Below, piece by piece: positions 35,532-44,820 of a stretch of DNA of 64,000 nt. How positions within the stretch are numbered: the first letter of the stretch is position 1; every line of letters starts with the position of its first letter. Location of the stretch: the NCBI RefSeq assembly GCF_009689005.1, contig NZ_AP021879.1:6419724-6483723 (forward strand). The letters run 5' to 3'. The notes below the pieces were generated by a model, which had not been told where the DNA came from, did not search any database, and was given only the letters and a program-made list of their open reading frames with translations. This DNA is from Desulfosarcina ovata subsp. ovata. GTDB taxonomy: Bacteria; Desulfobacterota; Desulfobacteria; Desulfobacterales; Desulfosarcinaceae. A program made the translations under genes and the position numbers.

Positions 35532-36266
35532 TCATGTCAGTTCCCAGCGTTGGAGGATGTCGTCGAGGGTAAAGGGATCGATGGGGCCGTCCGGTTTGCT
35601 TTCGGCCAAGATTTTTTTGAGCATAGGGACAACCAGGCCCGGGATGCCTCTGGCGCGTTCAAACAGGATATGCATCCCCTGCTGACAGATGCGCTGCAAA
35701 TTTTCGGGGCCGAAGTGATATTCGATAAAAGGAGGCAGTTCATCGAATGTCAAACCGGTCAACTCTTCCCTAACCACGATACGTCGCCACAAAGGGGCAA
35801 TGGCCTGAACTTTGTCCCGCAGCAAAGGCATACCGATCAGCAGGATGCGTACCGGGCAGCTGTCGTCAAGATTGCTTTCGGCCAGCGCCTTTGCCTCCAG
35901 CAGGGTTTCATCGGCCAATTCGTGTGCTTCGTCGAACCATATCAGTAACTGGTGGGGTTGTTCGCCAAGCGCGGATATCAGGCCCTGGAGCGTTTCGCTG
36001 TGAGAACGTCGGGTGGGCAGCCTCATCCAGGTGGCCAGCACGCGGACCAGGGCGGTTGCACTCAGATGACGAGCGTGAGAAAAATACAGCACGCGATGCC
36101 TGCAGCGGTCCAGGACGGTGTTCAGCTGCCGGCACAGCCAGGTTTTGCCGACACCGGTCTCACCGGTTAACATGAGATAACGGTCGTTTTCGTTTCGAAA
36201 GGCGTTTTCAAGGTTTTCAAGCGCCCGTGCAAAGTCGTCAAAGACAAAGTAGGACGATGGGTTCAT
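35532..36266 (-). CDS. Transposon AAA+ ATPase (TniB/TnsC/ExeA-like)
   Basis: 244 residues. Walker A LTGETGVGKTWLCRQL lies near 33, Walker B LLIWFDEAHELADETLLEA near 110, and the sensor RILLIGMPLLRDKV near 140. This is the AAA_22/ExeA-type fold used by TniB/TnsC-like transposition regulators that hand target DNA to the transposase. Its start overlaps the transposase stop by 4 bp. Together with the DDE transposase it defines a two-component transposition system. Confidence 0.85.
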   Translation of the reverse strand: MNPSSYFVFDDFARALENLENAFRNENDRYLMLTGETGVGKTWLCRQLNTVLDRCRHRVLYFSHARHLSATALVRVLATWMRLPTRRSHSETLQGLISALGEQPHQLLIWFDEAHELADETLLEAKALAESNLDDSCPVRILLIGMPLLRDKVQAIAPLWRRIVVREELTGLTFDELPPFIEYHFGPENLQRICQQGMHILFERARGIPGLVVPMLKKILAESKPDGPIDPFTLDDILQRWELT

Positions 36267-37825
36267 AGAGAGTCCTCCTGGGGATCGGGTTTATTTGCCT
36301 GTGCCTTTACAAGCCTTTCCAGGTATTGCAGATAGGTTTTCAGGGCACGGTTGGGTCCAAGGGCGTCGGCGGTTTTGTCGATCGCTTGGTGAAACGGCTG
36401 TGCGGGCAAGGGGCCGTTTTGTCGATAAAAGGCTTCGATGGCCGCGGCTTCGCGTTGGTCGATGGGGACGGGGCGCTGCAGCAGCCGGCTTAACTCACGA
36501 AACACTTCCGGCAAACCGAAGCCGGGCTGGGCATTGGGTCGGCAGTGACCCTGCCAGACATCCAAAAGTTTTTGCAGCTGTCCGGTGCCCCGTTTTTCCT
36601 CTGTCTTTTGAAAATCGAAGGGGTGCTTTTTGGTGAAGGGTTCAAGCGGGATCTGGTGCGCATCATCGATGATCAGCAAGGCTTGGTCTGTGTTGACCGG
36701 ATCGTAGCGAAAATCACATTCTTTTCCTGCAAAGCGGGTCGGCACACGGAAAAGGCCGTTGGGTAGATTCACCTGGCCGGTTTTCGGGTGGCTTTTGGCC
36801 TGGACGGCGATTTTAAATGCCTGGGCAAGTTGTTCGGCACCGACGCGCCGTGTTGAGAGGCGTCGGGCCAGGGCTTGTTCCGGGGTCATCTTGATTTCAC
36901 GATGGTGGTGCCGGTTGTAGACCAAAGCGATCGTCGCCTGAAGCAGAGCCTCCAGATGATGGATATCGACCACTTCCTGGTTTGGCAGCTCTTTGACGAA
37001 CCATCTTTTCAGGGATCTGTGATAAGCTTCGATTTTCCCTTGTGCCTCTGGGTTGCGGGATTTTACCCAGTTTCGATGAACCCCCAAAAAGGCAAGGCCG
37101 GTGCGGAAGACTTCGGAGTCATAAGCCGAGGCGCGGTCAAACTGCATGCGAAGGGCAATCCCCCACTTGGATGCGGCCAGGCGAAAGACCCTGACGGCGG
37201 CTTGGATATTTTCAGCCTGTGCGATGATGGCGGCCAGAATGTATCGGCTAAAATCATCGAGGATCGACAGCACATGGACCCGGATCGTTTGGCCGTCGGT
37301 CAACATTACCGAAAACGGGCCTTTGGCGTCCATCTGCCAGATCTCGTGTGGCTGATCTGTCTCGTACAGGTCCCGCAGCTTTTTGCCTGCTGCCTTTCGG
37401 CGTTGCAAAATGCCCAAAAATGCCGGGTGTGCGCGAAGATCACGGCTCAGGGTCGAGCGACTCATGGACAGCTCACCGAACTCCAATTCGAGGTAAATCA
37501 TCAGCTGGGTCAAAGAGCGCCCGGGCTCTTCGTACAAAAGCCCCAGGGCGTAGTTCACCTGTTCACTGCGGTCGGTGCGGGCCAGCCCCTTGTCTTTTCT
37601 GACCTTGGGCATCAGCCCCAAAAAGCCTTTTTCGCGGTAATCTTTCATCCACCGGAACAGTGTGCTTCTGCCGATGGGCCTTTTTGGGGACGAACACGGC
37701 CATTGAACAGACTTCCGCGTACGATCGCTAAGAATGCGCCGTTTTTCCGCTTCGGTCAGTTTGTCGTCCACAAGTGGACTGATCATTTCGAACCGCCAGG
37801 CGGCGATCTCCCATGAATCGGACAT
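36263..37825 (-). CDS. DDE transposase, rve/integrase type (TniA/TnsB-like)
   Basis: 520 residues from the ATG at 37825, which has AGAGGAG 9 nt upstream; the frame opens 11 codons earlier. An N-terminal HTH (PIGRSTLFRWMKDYREKGFL) is followed by the rve catalytic core: IWQMDAKGPF (first Asp), RMQFDRASAYDSEVF (second Asp) and EAQGKIEAYHRSLKRWF (Glu). A Mu-type C-terminal beta-barrel follows (GLFRVPTRFAGKECDFRYDP). It is a retroviral-integrase-fold transposase that depends on the AAA partner downstream. Confidence 0.87.
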   Translation of the reverse strand: MSDSWEIAAWRFEMISPLVDDKLTEAEKRRILSDRTRKSVQWPCSSPKRPIGRSTLFRWMKDYREKGFLGLMPKVRKDKGLARTDRSEQVNYALGLLYEEPGRSLTQLMIYLELEFGELSMSRSTLSRDLRAHPAFLGILQRRKAAGKKLRDLYETDQPHEIWQMDAKGPFSVMLTDGQTIRVHVLSILDDFSRYILAAIIAQAENIQAAVRVFRLAASKWGIALRMQFDRASAYDSEVFRTGLAFLGVHRNWVKSRNPEAQGKIEAYHRSLKRWFVKELPNQEVVDIHHLEALLQATIALVYNRHHHREIKMTPEQALARRLSTRRVGAEQLAQAFKIAVQAKSHPKTGQVNLPNGLFRVPTRFAGKECDFRYDPVNTDQALLIIDDAHQIPLEPFTKKHPFDFQKTEEKRGTGQLQKLLDVWQGHCRPNAQPGFGLPEVFRELSRLLQRPVPIDQREAAAIEAFYRQNGPLPAQPFHQAIDKTADALGPNRALKTYLQYLERLVKAQANKPDPQEDSL

Positions 37826-38652
37826 GACAAGGGCTCCTCTGGAAGAATTTGGCCCCATGCTAGCATATTTTTAAAATCGATGTGTTCAGCCGCCGTGCAG
37901 CGAATGCCGGTTTTAAAGCCAAGGCCGAACGAATTGCCCCAACTGACGATGAGACAGTCGAGTTCAACGAAGTTTGGCGGATTTTCGGACGCGATCAGCG
38001 AACCGACAAATTCAAATTTTTTGCAGGCTTCAAGACGTTCCCGGCGCCCCTGGCTGCGGTAACGATGCGGGTTGATCCAAACCGGTTGACCATGCAATGA
38101 ACACATTTGTGGGTAACGGATTTCCAACTCCGCCTGGATCCGAGTGGCCGGTATGGAAAAGGTCGTTTCCCCCATCGGCCTGCCCAGCCACCAAGCACCC
38201 AAACCTTCTGTCCATGCGTGAAGTGTCGTGTGCCCAGGGGTTTGATCACCGTAAAAATGATTCCAAACCACTTGGCGCAATGCCATGTCTCCTCGATTGT
38301 ATAGGCTTACCGAACGCTCGATAACCGGTAGTGAGTAAAGTTTGTAGGGAAGAATATCCGCCGGGAGCAACCGGAACCGGCTTTTACATATGGGGCATCT
38401 AACCAGAACAATCTGGGCCATATCCTTGACCACCGTATCGATACCCTCTTGATCCTTTTCAAGTTTGTAGGAGGTCCGACAAACGGTGGATCTGGTCAAT
38501 TCAAGTGATGGCGGTGGTTGCTGGCAGGCGCAATCGACAGAACATTTTGGACAGATCGTCTCGGCCAGATAATCGTCAAGAAGTCCTTGCGAATAAAGGC
38601 AAATGTAAGTAGCATTGGTAATTGCTATGGTGATCGGGATGGGTGCCTCCAT
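37783..38652 (-). CDS. Zinc-ribbon transposon protein (DUF6431-like)
   Basis: 289 residues. Cys clusters CPKCSVDCAC near 35-44 and CPICKSRF near 85 suggest zinc ribbons. A middle segment (GHTTLHAWTEGLGAWWLGRP) resembles the DNA-binding half of transposase-associated DUF6431 proteins. Its end overlaps the transposase start by 43 bp, so it is the first gene of the transposon operon. Its function is not known; DNA-end recognition or target choice are options. Confidence 0.65.
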   Translation of the reverse strand: MEAPIPITIAITNATYICLYSQGLLDDYLAETICPKCSVDCACQQPPPSLELTRSTVCRTSYKLEKDQEGIDTVVKDMAQIVLVRCPICKSRFRLLPADILPYKLYSLPVIERSVSLYNRGDMALRQVVWNHFYGDQTPGHTTLHAWTEGLGAWWLGRPMGETTFSIPATRIQAELEIRYPQMCSLHGQPVWINPHRYRSQGRRERLEACKKFEFVGSLIASENPPNFVELDCLIVSWGNSFGLGFKTGIRCTAAEHIDFKNMLAWGQILPEEPLSCPIHGRSPPGGSK

Positions 38653-38952
38653 CTTGGTTGCCGAAGGGGGCAGGCCAATGCCCCCTTCATCCTTATCGAC
38701 GAATTCTGTAGCCCGCCTCCTAATCGGTTTGTAACTCCCTGTATAATACCCTTTTTCTACGGGTGAACAAATGAACTGGTGCTTCAGTGAAAAATGCTGA
38801 GCACCGGATTTTGTTTTTGATAACTCTCTGAATGAAAATTGAAGGGGGCGGACATGCGATTGCCAAGGTATGTGATGGGAGGTTCGGAGTGAGTGAGGTG
38901 AGGAGGACTGAGCCGTGATTATTTGTTCTATATTTTTTTCTACAATTGAAAA
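38653..38952. other. Non-coding part of the transposon, right side
   Basis: About 300 bp upstream of the first transposon gene, with no credible ORF. It holds a perfect hairpin (GAAGGGGGCA/TGCCCCCTTC near 38660-38686) just upstream of the zinc-ribbon gene's start, and presumably the operon promoter. Confidence 0.45.
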
Positions 38953-39065
38953 TGAGTCAGTGGGTTAGTGGGCTTTGAGTCTCTGAGTCCGTGGGCCTCT
39001 GAGTCAGTGAGCTCTGAGTCTCTGAGTCCGTGAGATGCGAGTCTCTGAGTTCGTGAGCTACGACA
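38953..39065. repeat. Right-end tandem repeats of the transposon
   Basis: Four to five units of about 18-23 bp with the core GAGTCTCTGAGTCCGTGAG (plus strand) run to the right terminus. Inverted, they match the two left-end repeats. The number and spacing differ between ends, as in Tn7-type elements with multiple transposase sites. It is not a CRISPR: units are adjacent, degenerate and lack spacers. Confidence 0.75.
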
Positions 39066-39114
39066 CTTTGTGCAATATCCATCCTGGGCATGGTCCGCAC
39101 AGCTCGAATTCTTT

Positions 39115-40818
39115 TCTCAAATCGGACCAACTTGTATGAATCCCATTTTCTTTAAGTCTAAACCTGATTGTATGAACGTGGTGATAAGCTAATAATGTGA
39201 TAAAGAGATGTCCTTTTACTCTCCTCGTTATTTGATGAAACACCGGCCGTAAACCCAACTCCGATTTTAAACTTCGAAATACAGCTTCAAGATCAGTCAA
39301 CATCGTATATGTACGCCAAAGAATAGTTTCATCCAGATCGTTCAAGTTTGTTCTCAAACAATAAACGCCTGGATTTGAATCTGAAGAGTCAGAATTTTTT
39401 TTTATCTTCCAGGTAATCTTTGTCGCCTTCTTTGATCCTTTATCTTTATGGATGGTAATCTCATAATTTTTAGCAGCTTTGGTATATTTTTGTTTCAGCC
39501 GTCCTACTTTTTCAACAACCTTCTCATAAATCTTTAGCCGACCTTTTTGATTTAAACCATCGTTCAATGATTTTAAGTCTGCTTCAAATCTTTCTGAAAA
39601 TCGATTTTGAATGCTCTGATCCTTTTTTTCTCGCTCACTTGAATGACAATAAATTTCAGTCTCTTCTGTTTCCTTGACATATTTTTTGTACGCTTTAACA
39701 ATGTAATCCTTATCTCTTTTTACTTCAACAGCTTTATCATGATCAAATTCTCTATATCTTTTCCTGCTGACAACAAGGTATCGGTAATGATTCGCCTGCA
39801 ACCATTGTACATTATCGTTTGTTGCTATCCCGGCATCCATTACGACAACTGGTTTCTTTTTATCAAAAACACTCATCTGCTTATCGTCTTCTAATGAACT
39901 TTCTGATGGTTTATTCAAGCTTGAAATCATTTCTTCCAGTGTTGATGGCTCACTAACGTTTCCGGAAAATATTTTACTTCTTCTTGGAAAGCCGCTACTG
40001 TCCAAAACTAAAGCCAAAGTTACCAAGGGACAGTCTGAGCGTTTTTCTTTTGATTTTCCATGCTTGCCAAGTTCATTATACTTACAGCTTCCCTCAAAAA
40101 ATGTGTTTGTCAAATCATAAAGTGTAATTATTTCTTCAAAACCAAACAAAAAACGTTCTCGGTTGTATAAATGCCTTTCAATCGCTTCTTTGTCTTTGTA
40201 AATACGGTCAGATATTTCATAGATTCGTTTTAGCGACATACTTTCATAGTCATAGCCGATTAATTCGCCTAAACCGCTTCGATTTTGCAGCCAGTAATGC
40301 GTTGATAACTCACTGCCGGGAACCGCCATTCGACCAACTATACTTCCGATTGCAGCTGCTATTTGATGATTATTATATCCAAGACCTTCAAATATTTTAT
40401 CCAATTGTAATTTGAGAAATGTTTCATGTGATACATGTTCAATACTAACGCTACGCGGTCTTATAAGTTCAAGACTATCGATATCAATCAAACGGTAATC
40501 GGGGGCATCTATACTATCGTTTTTGTCTGTATTGTTGTTTTGACTCGACCGGGTTTGTATGATTTGTGCAGCATAATGCTGTGCGGCTTGCTCAATTTTT
40601 TCCGGCAATTTAAACAAACTTGATTGACCATTAATAATTCCCTCAACACGACAAGCAATATCTGGCCATTGTTCTCGTGGAAAAGGAAAATTTTTACCGA
40701 GATTTATAATAGTGCGCTGCTTCACCTTATTTCCAACTCTAACTGATTCAACAAGGCGATGAGTGAAATATGTTTCGCCATCTTTTTTGCTCTTAATTGT
40801 TGTTCGTCGGATATACAT
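39115..40818 (-). pseudogene. IS1634-family transposase, 5' part (interrupted)
   Basis: About 568 codons from ATG 40818 (MYIRRTTIKSKKDGETYF) to the insertion point after SDLRKE. It contains the IS4-superfamily DDE pattern: EIITLYDLTNTFFEG, then KKPVVVMDAGIATNDNVQWL, and the YREK-like TMLTDLEAVFRSLKSELGLR block near 530. The final ~50 residues are at 33022-33178. The current frame ends with 14 unrelated residues read from the inserted IS, so the protein lacks its native tail. Confidence 0.9.
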
Positions 40819-40988
40819 GCCATCTTGAATTACAGAAAAAACACCGATTGTCAATACTTCGGTGAATTTTATGGCACTACTTTGGCCGGCAAAATTTCAA
40901 CATATTGTAATTATTAATAAAATAATTTCATATGTAGTAAAAAACGCGGTTCTTCAGCAATTTTCCGGAAAAAAGTGACAAAGATGGG

Positions 40989-42414
40989 ATAGGATTCGAT
41001 GGTGGAAACGTTATAGGTGTGGTTGACGAATACCGACCACTGACTGTCGAATTTATACTCGACAGCAGCCTCGACACCGTAAATGTCCACCCGACCCAGG
41101 TTGACGGATTGAATTACCGCCATGCCTTCGTCCGGCGTGAAATAGCTCGGCACCTCGTCCGCCGAAAGCGTCTTTTCCCCGAGGAAATCCTTGAAGCGGC
41201 TTTGGTAGAAAGTAATGTTAATGGAAAGATGTTCGTTGGGCTTGGCATCGAATCCGACATCGTAGGACCAGGTCATGGTTTCCGCCTCCAAATCCGGATT
41301 GGCCAGATCGAAGCGGGTCGATCCGTGGGGACCGGATTTATACAGGTCATACAGGGACGGTGCCTTGAAACCGGTGGCGAAGGAGGCGCGCAACTTGAAT
41401 TTATCGTTGACTTTATATGCGGCACCGGCCCGCGGAGAAAAGGCATCTTCGGATTTATCAGGATAGTCGATGGTTATCATCGAATCCGTGGTGGTGTCGT
41501 AGAATTCGCCGGAATGATTTTCCCAACTGTCATAGCGCACGCCCACGTTCAGGGTCAGGCGGTCCTGGGCCATGGCAAATTCGTCATTGACGAAAAAGGA
41601 GTAGAAATCTTGTTTTCCGCTGAAATTGCGATCACCCTCGGCATAGGCGTATTCGGATTCGCATTCGGCCCATTTCAAATCGCTGCCCAGGCTCAGCCGG
41701 TGTCCCCCCCATTCCGTATCGACCTGGATCAGGGCGCCATATTCGTCCTTGGGGATCGACGAATCGTAATAGTAGGTTGCATGTCTGCCCGTTGCGCTGC
41801 TGTATTTGCGGGCCTCGGAGGTGCTATCGCTGTCGAAATAGTAGGCTTTGATGCCAAGGTCGAAGCGGCTGCCCAAGGGCACGCTCCAATTGGCCATGTA
41901 GTCGTTGTTGGTCTGATCACTGTCGTATTGGGTACTTGTGGTGGTCAGCGAGTCTTCCAGAAGGTACTCGTAATCCAGCCGCAGCAGGGATTCTCCCAGC
42001 CAGATATCGCCGCCGAGGGATACATTGGTCAGATCGTTTTCCGGTTTTTTATAATAGTCCTTCCAGTCCTCATTTTCGTAGTACTCATAACCGCCGGTGT
42101 GCTTATGGCCGGCCGACGCCCTGAACGCGTAATGGTCGGTGCCCGCGCCGATGGAGGCGTTGCCGATATAGGTATCCAGGCTGCCACCCTCGAAGCTGAC
42201 GCTACCCGACAGTTTCTTGGTGGGCCGCTTGGTGATGATATTGATCACGCCGCCCATGGCACTGGATCCGTAAAGCGCCGAGGAAGCGCCCCGCACGATT
42301 TCGATCTTCTCGATGTTTTCCAGAGACAGTGTGTTCAGGATCGACACCGAACCGCCATAGGCCATGTTCAGGGGGACCCCGTCCTTGAGCACCAATACCC
42401 GGGAGCTGTATACG
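40989..42414 (-). pseudogene. Main part of the interrupted TonB receptor (HmuR-like), 5'-truncated
   Basis: About 475 codons of plug end and barrel: SSRVLVLKDGVPLNMAYGGS, IEIVRGASSALYGSSAMGGV and RPTKKLSGSVSFEGG, then many barrel strands up to NHTYNVSTIESY. The 3' end is at 32605-32935 beyond the nested insertion. The 5' end is also lost: at about 42414 the plug meets a RAYT fragment on the opposite strand, so signal peptide and TonB box are gone. It was the outer-membrane receptor of the hmu-like operon. BtuB/HmuR-like plug features fit a tetrapyrrole ligand. Confidence 0.88.
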
Positions 42415-42657
42415 TTTGAGCGGATGATTGAGCAGGTAAGCGAGCATTTCGGAATTTCCATTGCTAACATCCTGTTTCCAGGAAAGCATCCCCAGCGGGT
42501 TAAGGCCCGCAGCGTAGCGGCCTACCTTGCGGTGAAACGGTTAGGGATGGATGGAACAACGGTAGGACGGCGGATGGGAGTGGGGCAATCCACCATAAGT
42601 CGCGCGGTAACGCGGGAAGAAAAGATAATGCGTGAATTGGATATTTCTTTTCCTTAA
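42415..42657 (+). pseudogene. C-terminal fragment of a REP-associated tyrosine transposase (RAYT)
   Basis: About 80 codons read FERMIEQVSEHFGISI, then VAAYLAVKRLGMDGTTVGRR and MGVGQSTISRAVTREE. This matches the DnaA-like helix-turn-helix tail of Y1_Tnp/RAYT proteins. The catalytic HUH domain is missing; the fragment abuts the truncated receptor. It may have come with one of the palindromic element families seen here. Confidence 0.65.
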
Positions 42658-43125
42658 CAAAAGAAATGCATAATTTCATCCCCGTTATGTCCCGAAGACC
42701 CCCGTGGTCAACTCACCGGGGGTGGCCTTGATCGGCGATGACCTGGACCGCTTCATCACCGCCGCCGGGCTGCCGGTTCCTGCCTGGCCTTGGAGAGCGC
42801 CGGTTTTTCCGATCGCTGCCAACTGGGTGCGAGCGGAGCGCTCTGGCTGCTGGAGCGTATCTTGAACGGCCTGCTGGAAGGATAAAAAAGTGGGTTTTGA
42901 GTCTGTTTTATTGAAAAGCCGTCATTACAGGCCATCGCAATAACATTGGGCCGGATGGCTGGGGGAAGACCAGAATATCCCAATAGAACTAAGGCTCTGT
43001 GGGATATTTGCAAGCTATTCAATCTGAGCATAATCTCAAAAAATTCCTTGACATGTTAAGTAACAGCATGTAACAGAATCAATTCTCAAATGGGCATCAT
43101 GAAGTGCCTGGTTCAAAAAGACAAC
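42658..43125. other. Gene-poor stretch between RAYT fragment and ISL3 element
   Basis: 468 bp with no intact gene. At 42719-42887 the plus strand reads like a decayed C-terminus: LGASGALWLLERILNGLLEG followed by TAA, with a frameshift upstream. The tail is reminiscent of nitrogenase-like component-1 proteins, but this is weak. Otherwise I see nothing. Confidence 0.35.
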
Positions 43126-44547
43126 GGATCATCGCGGAATAGTGTGATTCCGAGATATACAGGTACATTTTACTGGACATCAGGAACTGCTTGTGACTAT
43201 ATGTAATGGGAAAAACTCTTTGGAGGATTTCCCATGAAACTACTGCCGTACATAACATCATTTGTAAAGGACGCCGCAAAGTCCGTGAAACGAATTAGCC
43301 AGCAGGAATTCACAAGTGTCGCAGATAACACATTGACAGAATTGCTGGGCATAGCGACCTTGTTCGTTACTATGTATGCCCTTCGTCGCGAAGGGGATGA
43401 AGACGTGCTGCATCTTCGATGTGCCCATCGTGAAGAGGTTGCTTTGTGTCCCCATTGTGGGGCTCTTTCAACAAAAGTTCATCAGGAGGAGCCTCGTTGC
43501 GTACGACATTTGGATGTTTGGGGTAAAAAGACCTTTTTGCATTTCCTGTCCCGCCGTTTCGAATGTGATCAATGTGGTAAGGTTTTCACCGAGGAATTAC
43601 CATTCGTTGATTCCCATCGTAGGCAATCTTCTGCTTTTGAGATGCGTGTCTATCAATCTTGCCTTACCAGTACACGTAAGGATGTTGCTAAACGTGAGGG
43701 GTTAAGCCAATCCACGGTTAAAGAGATCTTCAATCGTCTCGCGGCATTGAAAAAGAGTGTTGGCGTTGACGGCCTGACCCGGGTGCTGGGAATCGATGAA
43801 ATTTCGCTTAAAAAACGCCACAAGCAATTCGTTCTCGTGATTTCGGATATTTCCAGAAAGTGCATTCTCGCAGTGCTGCCTGACAGGGAGAAACAGACAC
43901 TGGAAAATTGGATCGAATCGCTGAGTGATCAACAAAAAAAGGCGATCCGATTTGTTTCCATCGATATGTGGGCGCCCTATTATCAAGCCGCTTGCAACAA
44001 GCTTCCCCATGCCAAGGTGGTGGTCGACCGGTTCCATGTGATGAAACAACTCAACCACCGTCTGACCCAACTTCGAACCAGATTTCAAAGGCAGTGCGAT
44101 CCTGAAACACAAAAGATACTCAAGGGTAGCCGTTGGCTCATCGTGCGTAACCGATCCGAATTGTCGACAAAGCAAGCTGATCACTTGGATCAAATATTGG
44201 AATTGTGTCCTGATCTTCGCGCATTGTACCTTTTAAAGGAGGAGTTCCGCACGATTTTTGAGAAAGTCAGATGCAGAGAAAAGGCAGCCCGATTTCTTGA
44301 TGTATGGTGTTTGAAGGCCGAACGTACAGGTGATAAATATCTTTCAAAGTTCTGTAAGACCTTGAAGAACTGGCGAGAGCAGATCTTAAATTACTTCATC
44401 GAAAGAATTACAAATGGGTTCGTTGAAGGTACCAATAATTCCCTCAGGGCTATTATACGCATGGCATTCGGCTACAGAAATTTCAACAACTTTAGGATAC
44501 GGGTACTCGCAGGATTAGGTGATTTTCACACTAATCCGCGATGAGCC
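43126..44547. mobile_element. Intact ISL3-family insertion sequence
   Basis: 1422 bp. The terminal inverted repeats are GGATCATCGCGGAATAGTGT (left) and, inward from the right, GGCTCATCGCGGATTAGTGT. Flanks are AAGACAAC on both sides (43118-43125 and 44548-44555), an 8-bp duplication as expected for ISL3. One intact transposase fills it. A clean duplication indicates a recent insertion. Confidence 0.92.
43234..44544 (+). CDS. ISL3-family transposase
   Basis: 436 residues. An N-terminal zinc-finger region (CPHCGALSTKVH and FECDQCGKVFTEEL) is followed by an HTH (KREGLSQSTVKEIFNRLAAL). The DDE catalytic domain holds VLGIDEISLKKRH (first Asp), VSIDMWAPYYQAACNKLPHA and VVDRFHVMKQLN (second Asp region), and ITNGFVEGTNNSLRAIIRMA (Glu). 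GGAGGATTTCCC precedes the ATG. It is full length, so the element is probably active. Confidence 0.93.
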   Translation: MKLLPYITSFVKDAAKSVKRISQQEFTSVADNTLTELLGIATLFVTMYALRREGDEDVLHLRCAHREEVALCPHCGALSTKVHQEEPRCVRHLDVWGKKTFLHFLSRRFECDQCGKVFTEELPFVDSHRRQSSAFEMRVYQSCLTSTRKDVAKREGLSQSTVKEIFNRLAALKKSVGVDGLTRVLGIDEISLKKRHKQFVLVISDISRKCILAVLPDREKQTLENWIESLSDQQKKAIRFVSIDMWAPYYQAACNKLPHAKVVVDRFHVMKQLNHRLTQLRTRFQRQCDPETQKILKGSRWLIVRNRSELSTKQADHLDQILELCPDLRALYLLKEEFRTIFEKVRCREKAARFLDVWCLKAERTGDKYLSKFCKTLKNWREQILNYFIERITNGFVEGTNNSLRAIIRMAFGYRNFNNFRIRVLAGLGDFHTNPR

Positions 44548-44820
44548 AAGACAACTTGATCTAACCCCGATAGAAAAAAAGTTTCCACGAAGGATCGGAT
44601 TCAAACAGCAAGATTACTTTCGCCGGTAGTACCGTGGGAGAATCAATTTAAGGCATCAAGATCCATTTTCCCAACCTGGGAGATGGTACTTTCATGGCTT
44701 TTCTTGTGCGGTTTTGAAAACGAGCATCTCAATTGCGAGTGTCTGTGGTGTCTCAGGGGATACCTGCAAGATGATCGCACCATAAATTAATTAATCGCTG
44801 AAAAAAGGAGGAAATGGTTT

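Larger units (their letters stand above)
34838..39065. mobile_element. Tn7/Tn552-like transposon (innermost level)
   Basis: A 4.2-kb element with ends TGTCGTGTGCCACG (left) and, read inward from the right, TGTCGTAGCTCACG. Both flanks read CTTTGTGC (34830-34837 and 39066-39073). Four minus-strand genes encode a zinc-ribbon protein, an rve-type transposase, an AAA ATPase and a small protein. Both ends carry copies of a CACG...GAGAC repeat. The gene content resembles TniA/TniB or TnsB/TnsC systems. It sits inside the middle-level IS. Confidence 0.85.
33187..39106. mobile_element. DDE insertion sequence with frameshifted transposase (middle level)
   Basis: The terminal inverted repeats are CGATCTGTGCGGAC (left) and, read inward from the right, CGAGCTGTGCGGAC. 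The flanks are AATTCTTT at 33179-33186 and 39107-39114, an 8-bp target duplication. Its own sequence is 33187-34837 plus 39074-39106, about 1.68 kb, the rest being a third element. The family is uncertain (ISKra4, ISLre2 or ISH6-like by size and duplication length). A fragment of a second copy is at 51418-51502. Confidence 0.88.
32936..40988. mobile_element. IS1634-family element interrupted by further insertions (outer level)
   Basis: The ends are CCCATCTTTTCC and GACAAAGATGGG, sharing a 9-bp inverted repeat (CCCATCTTT). It is flanked by ATAG on both sides (32932-32935 and 40989-40992), a 4-bp target duplication. Only 32936-33186 and 39107-40988, about 2.1 kb, belong to this element; the rest arrived later. 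It split the TonB receptor gene. Confidence 0.9.

Noticed and set aside
38953..39065. Possible CRISPR array
   Set aside because: The repeats are adjacent, degenerate and lack unique spacers, end exactly at the transposon terminus, and match the left-end repeats.
41019..42419. 466-codon plus-strand ORF
   Set aside because: Antisense to the receptor barrel remnant, with no start signal and low-complexity composition.
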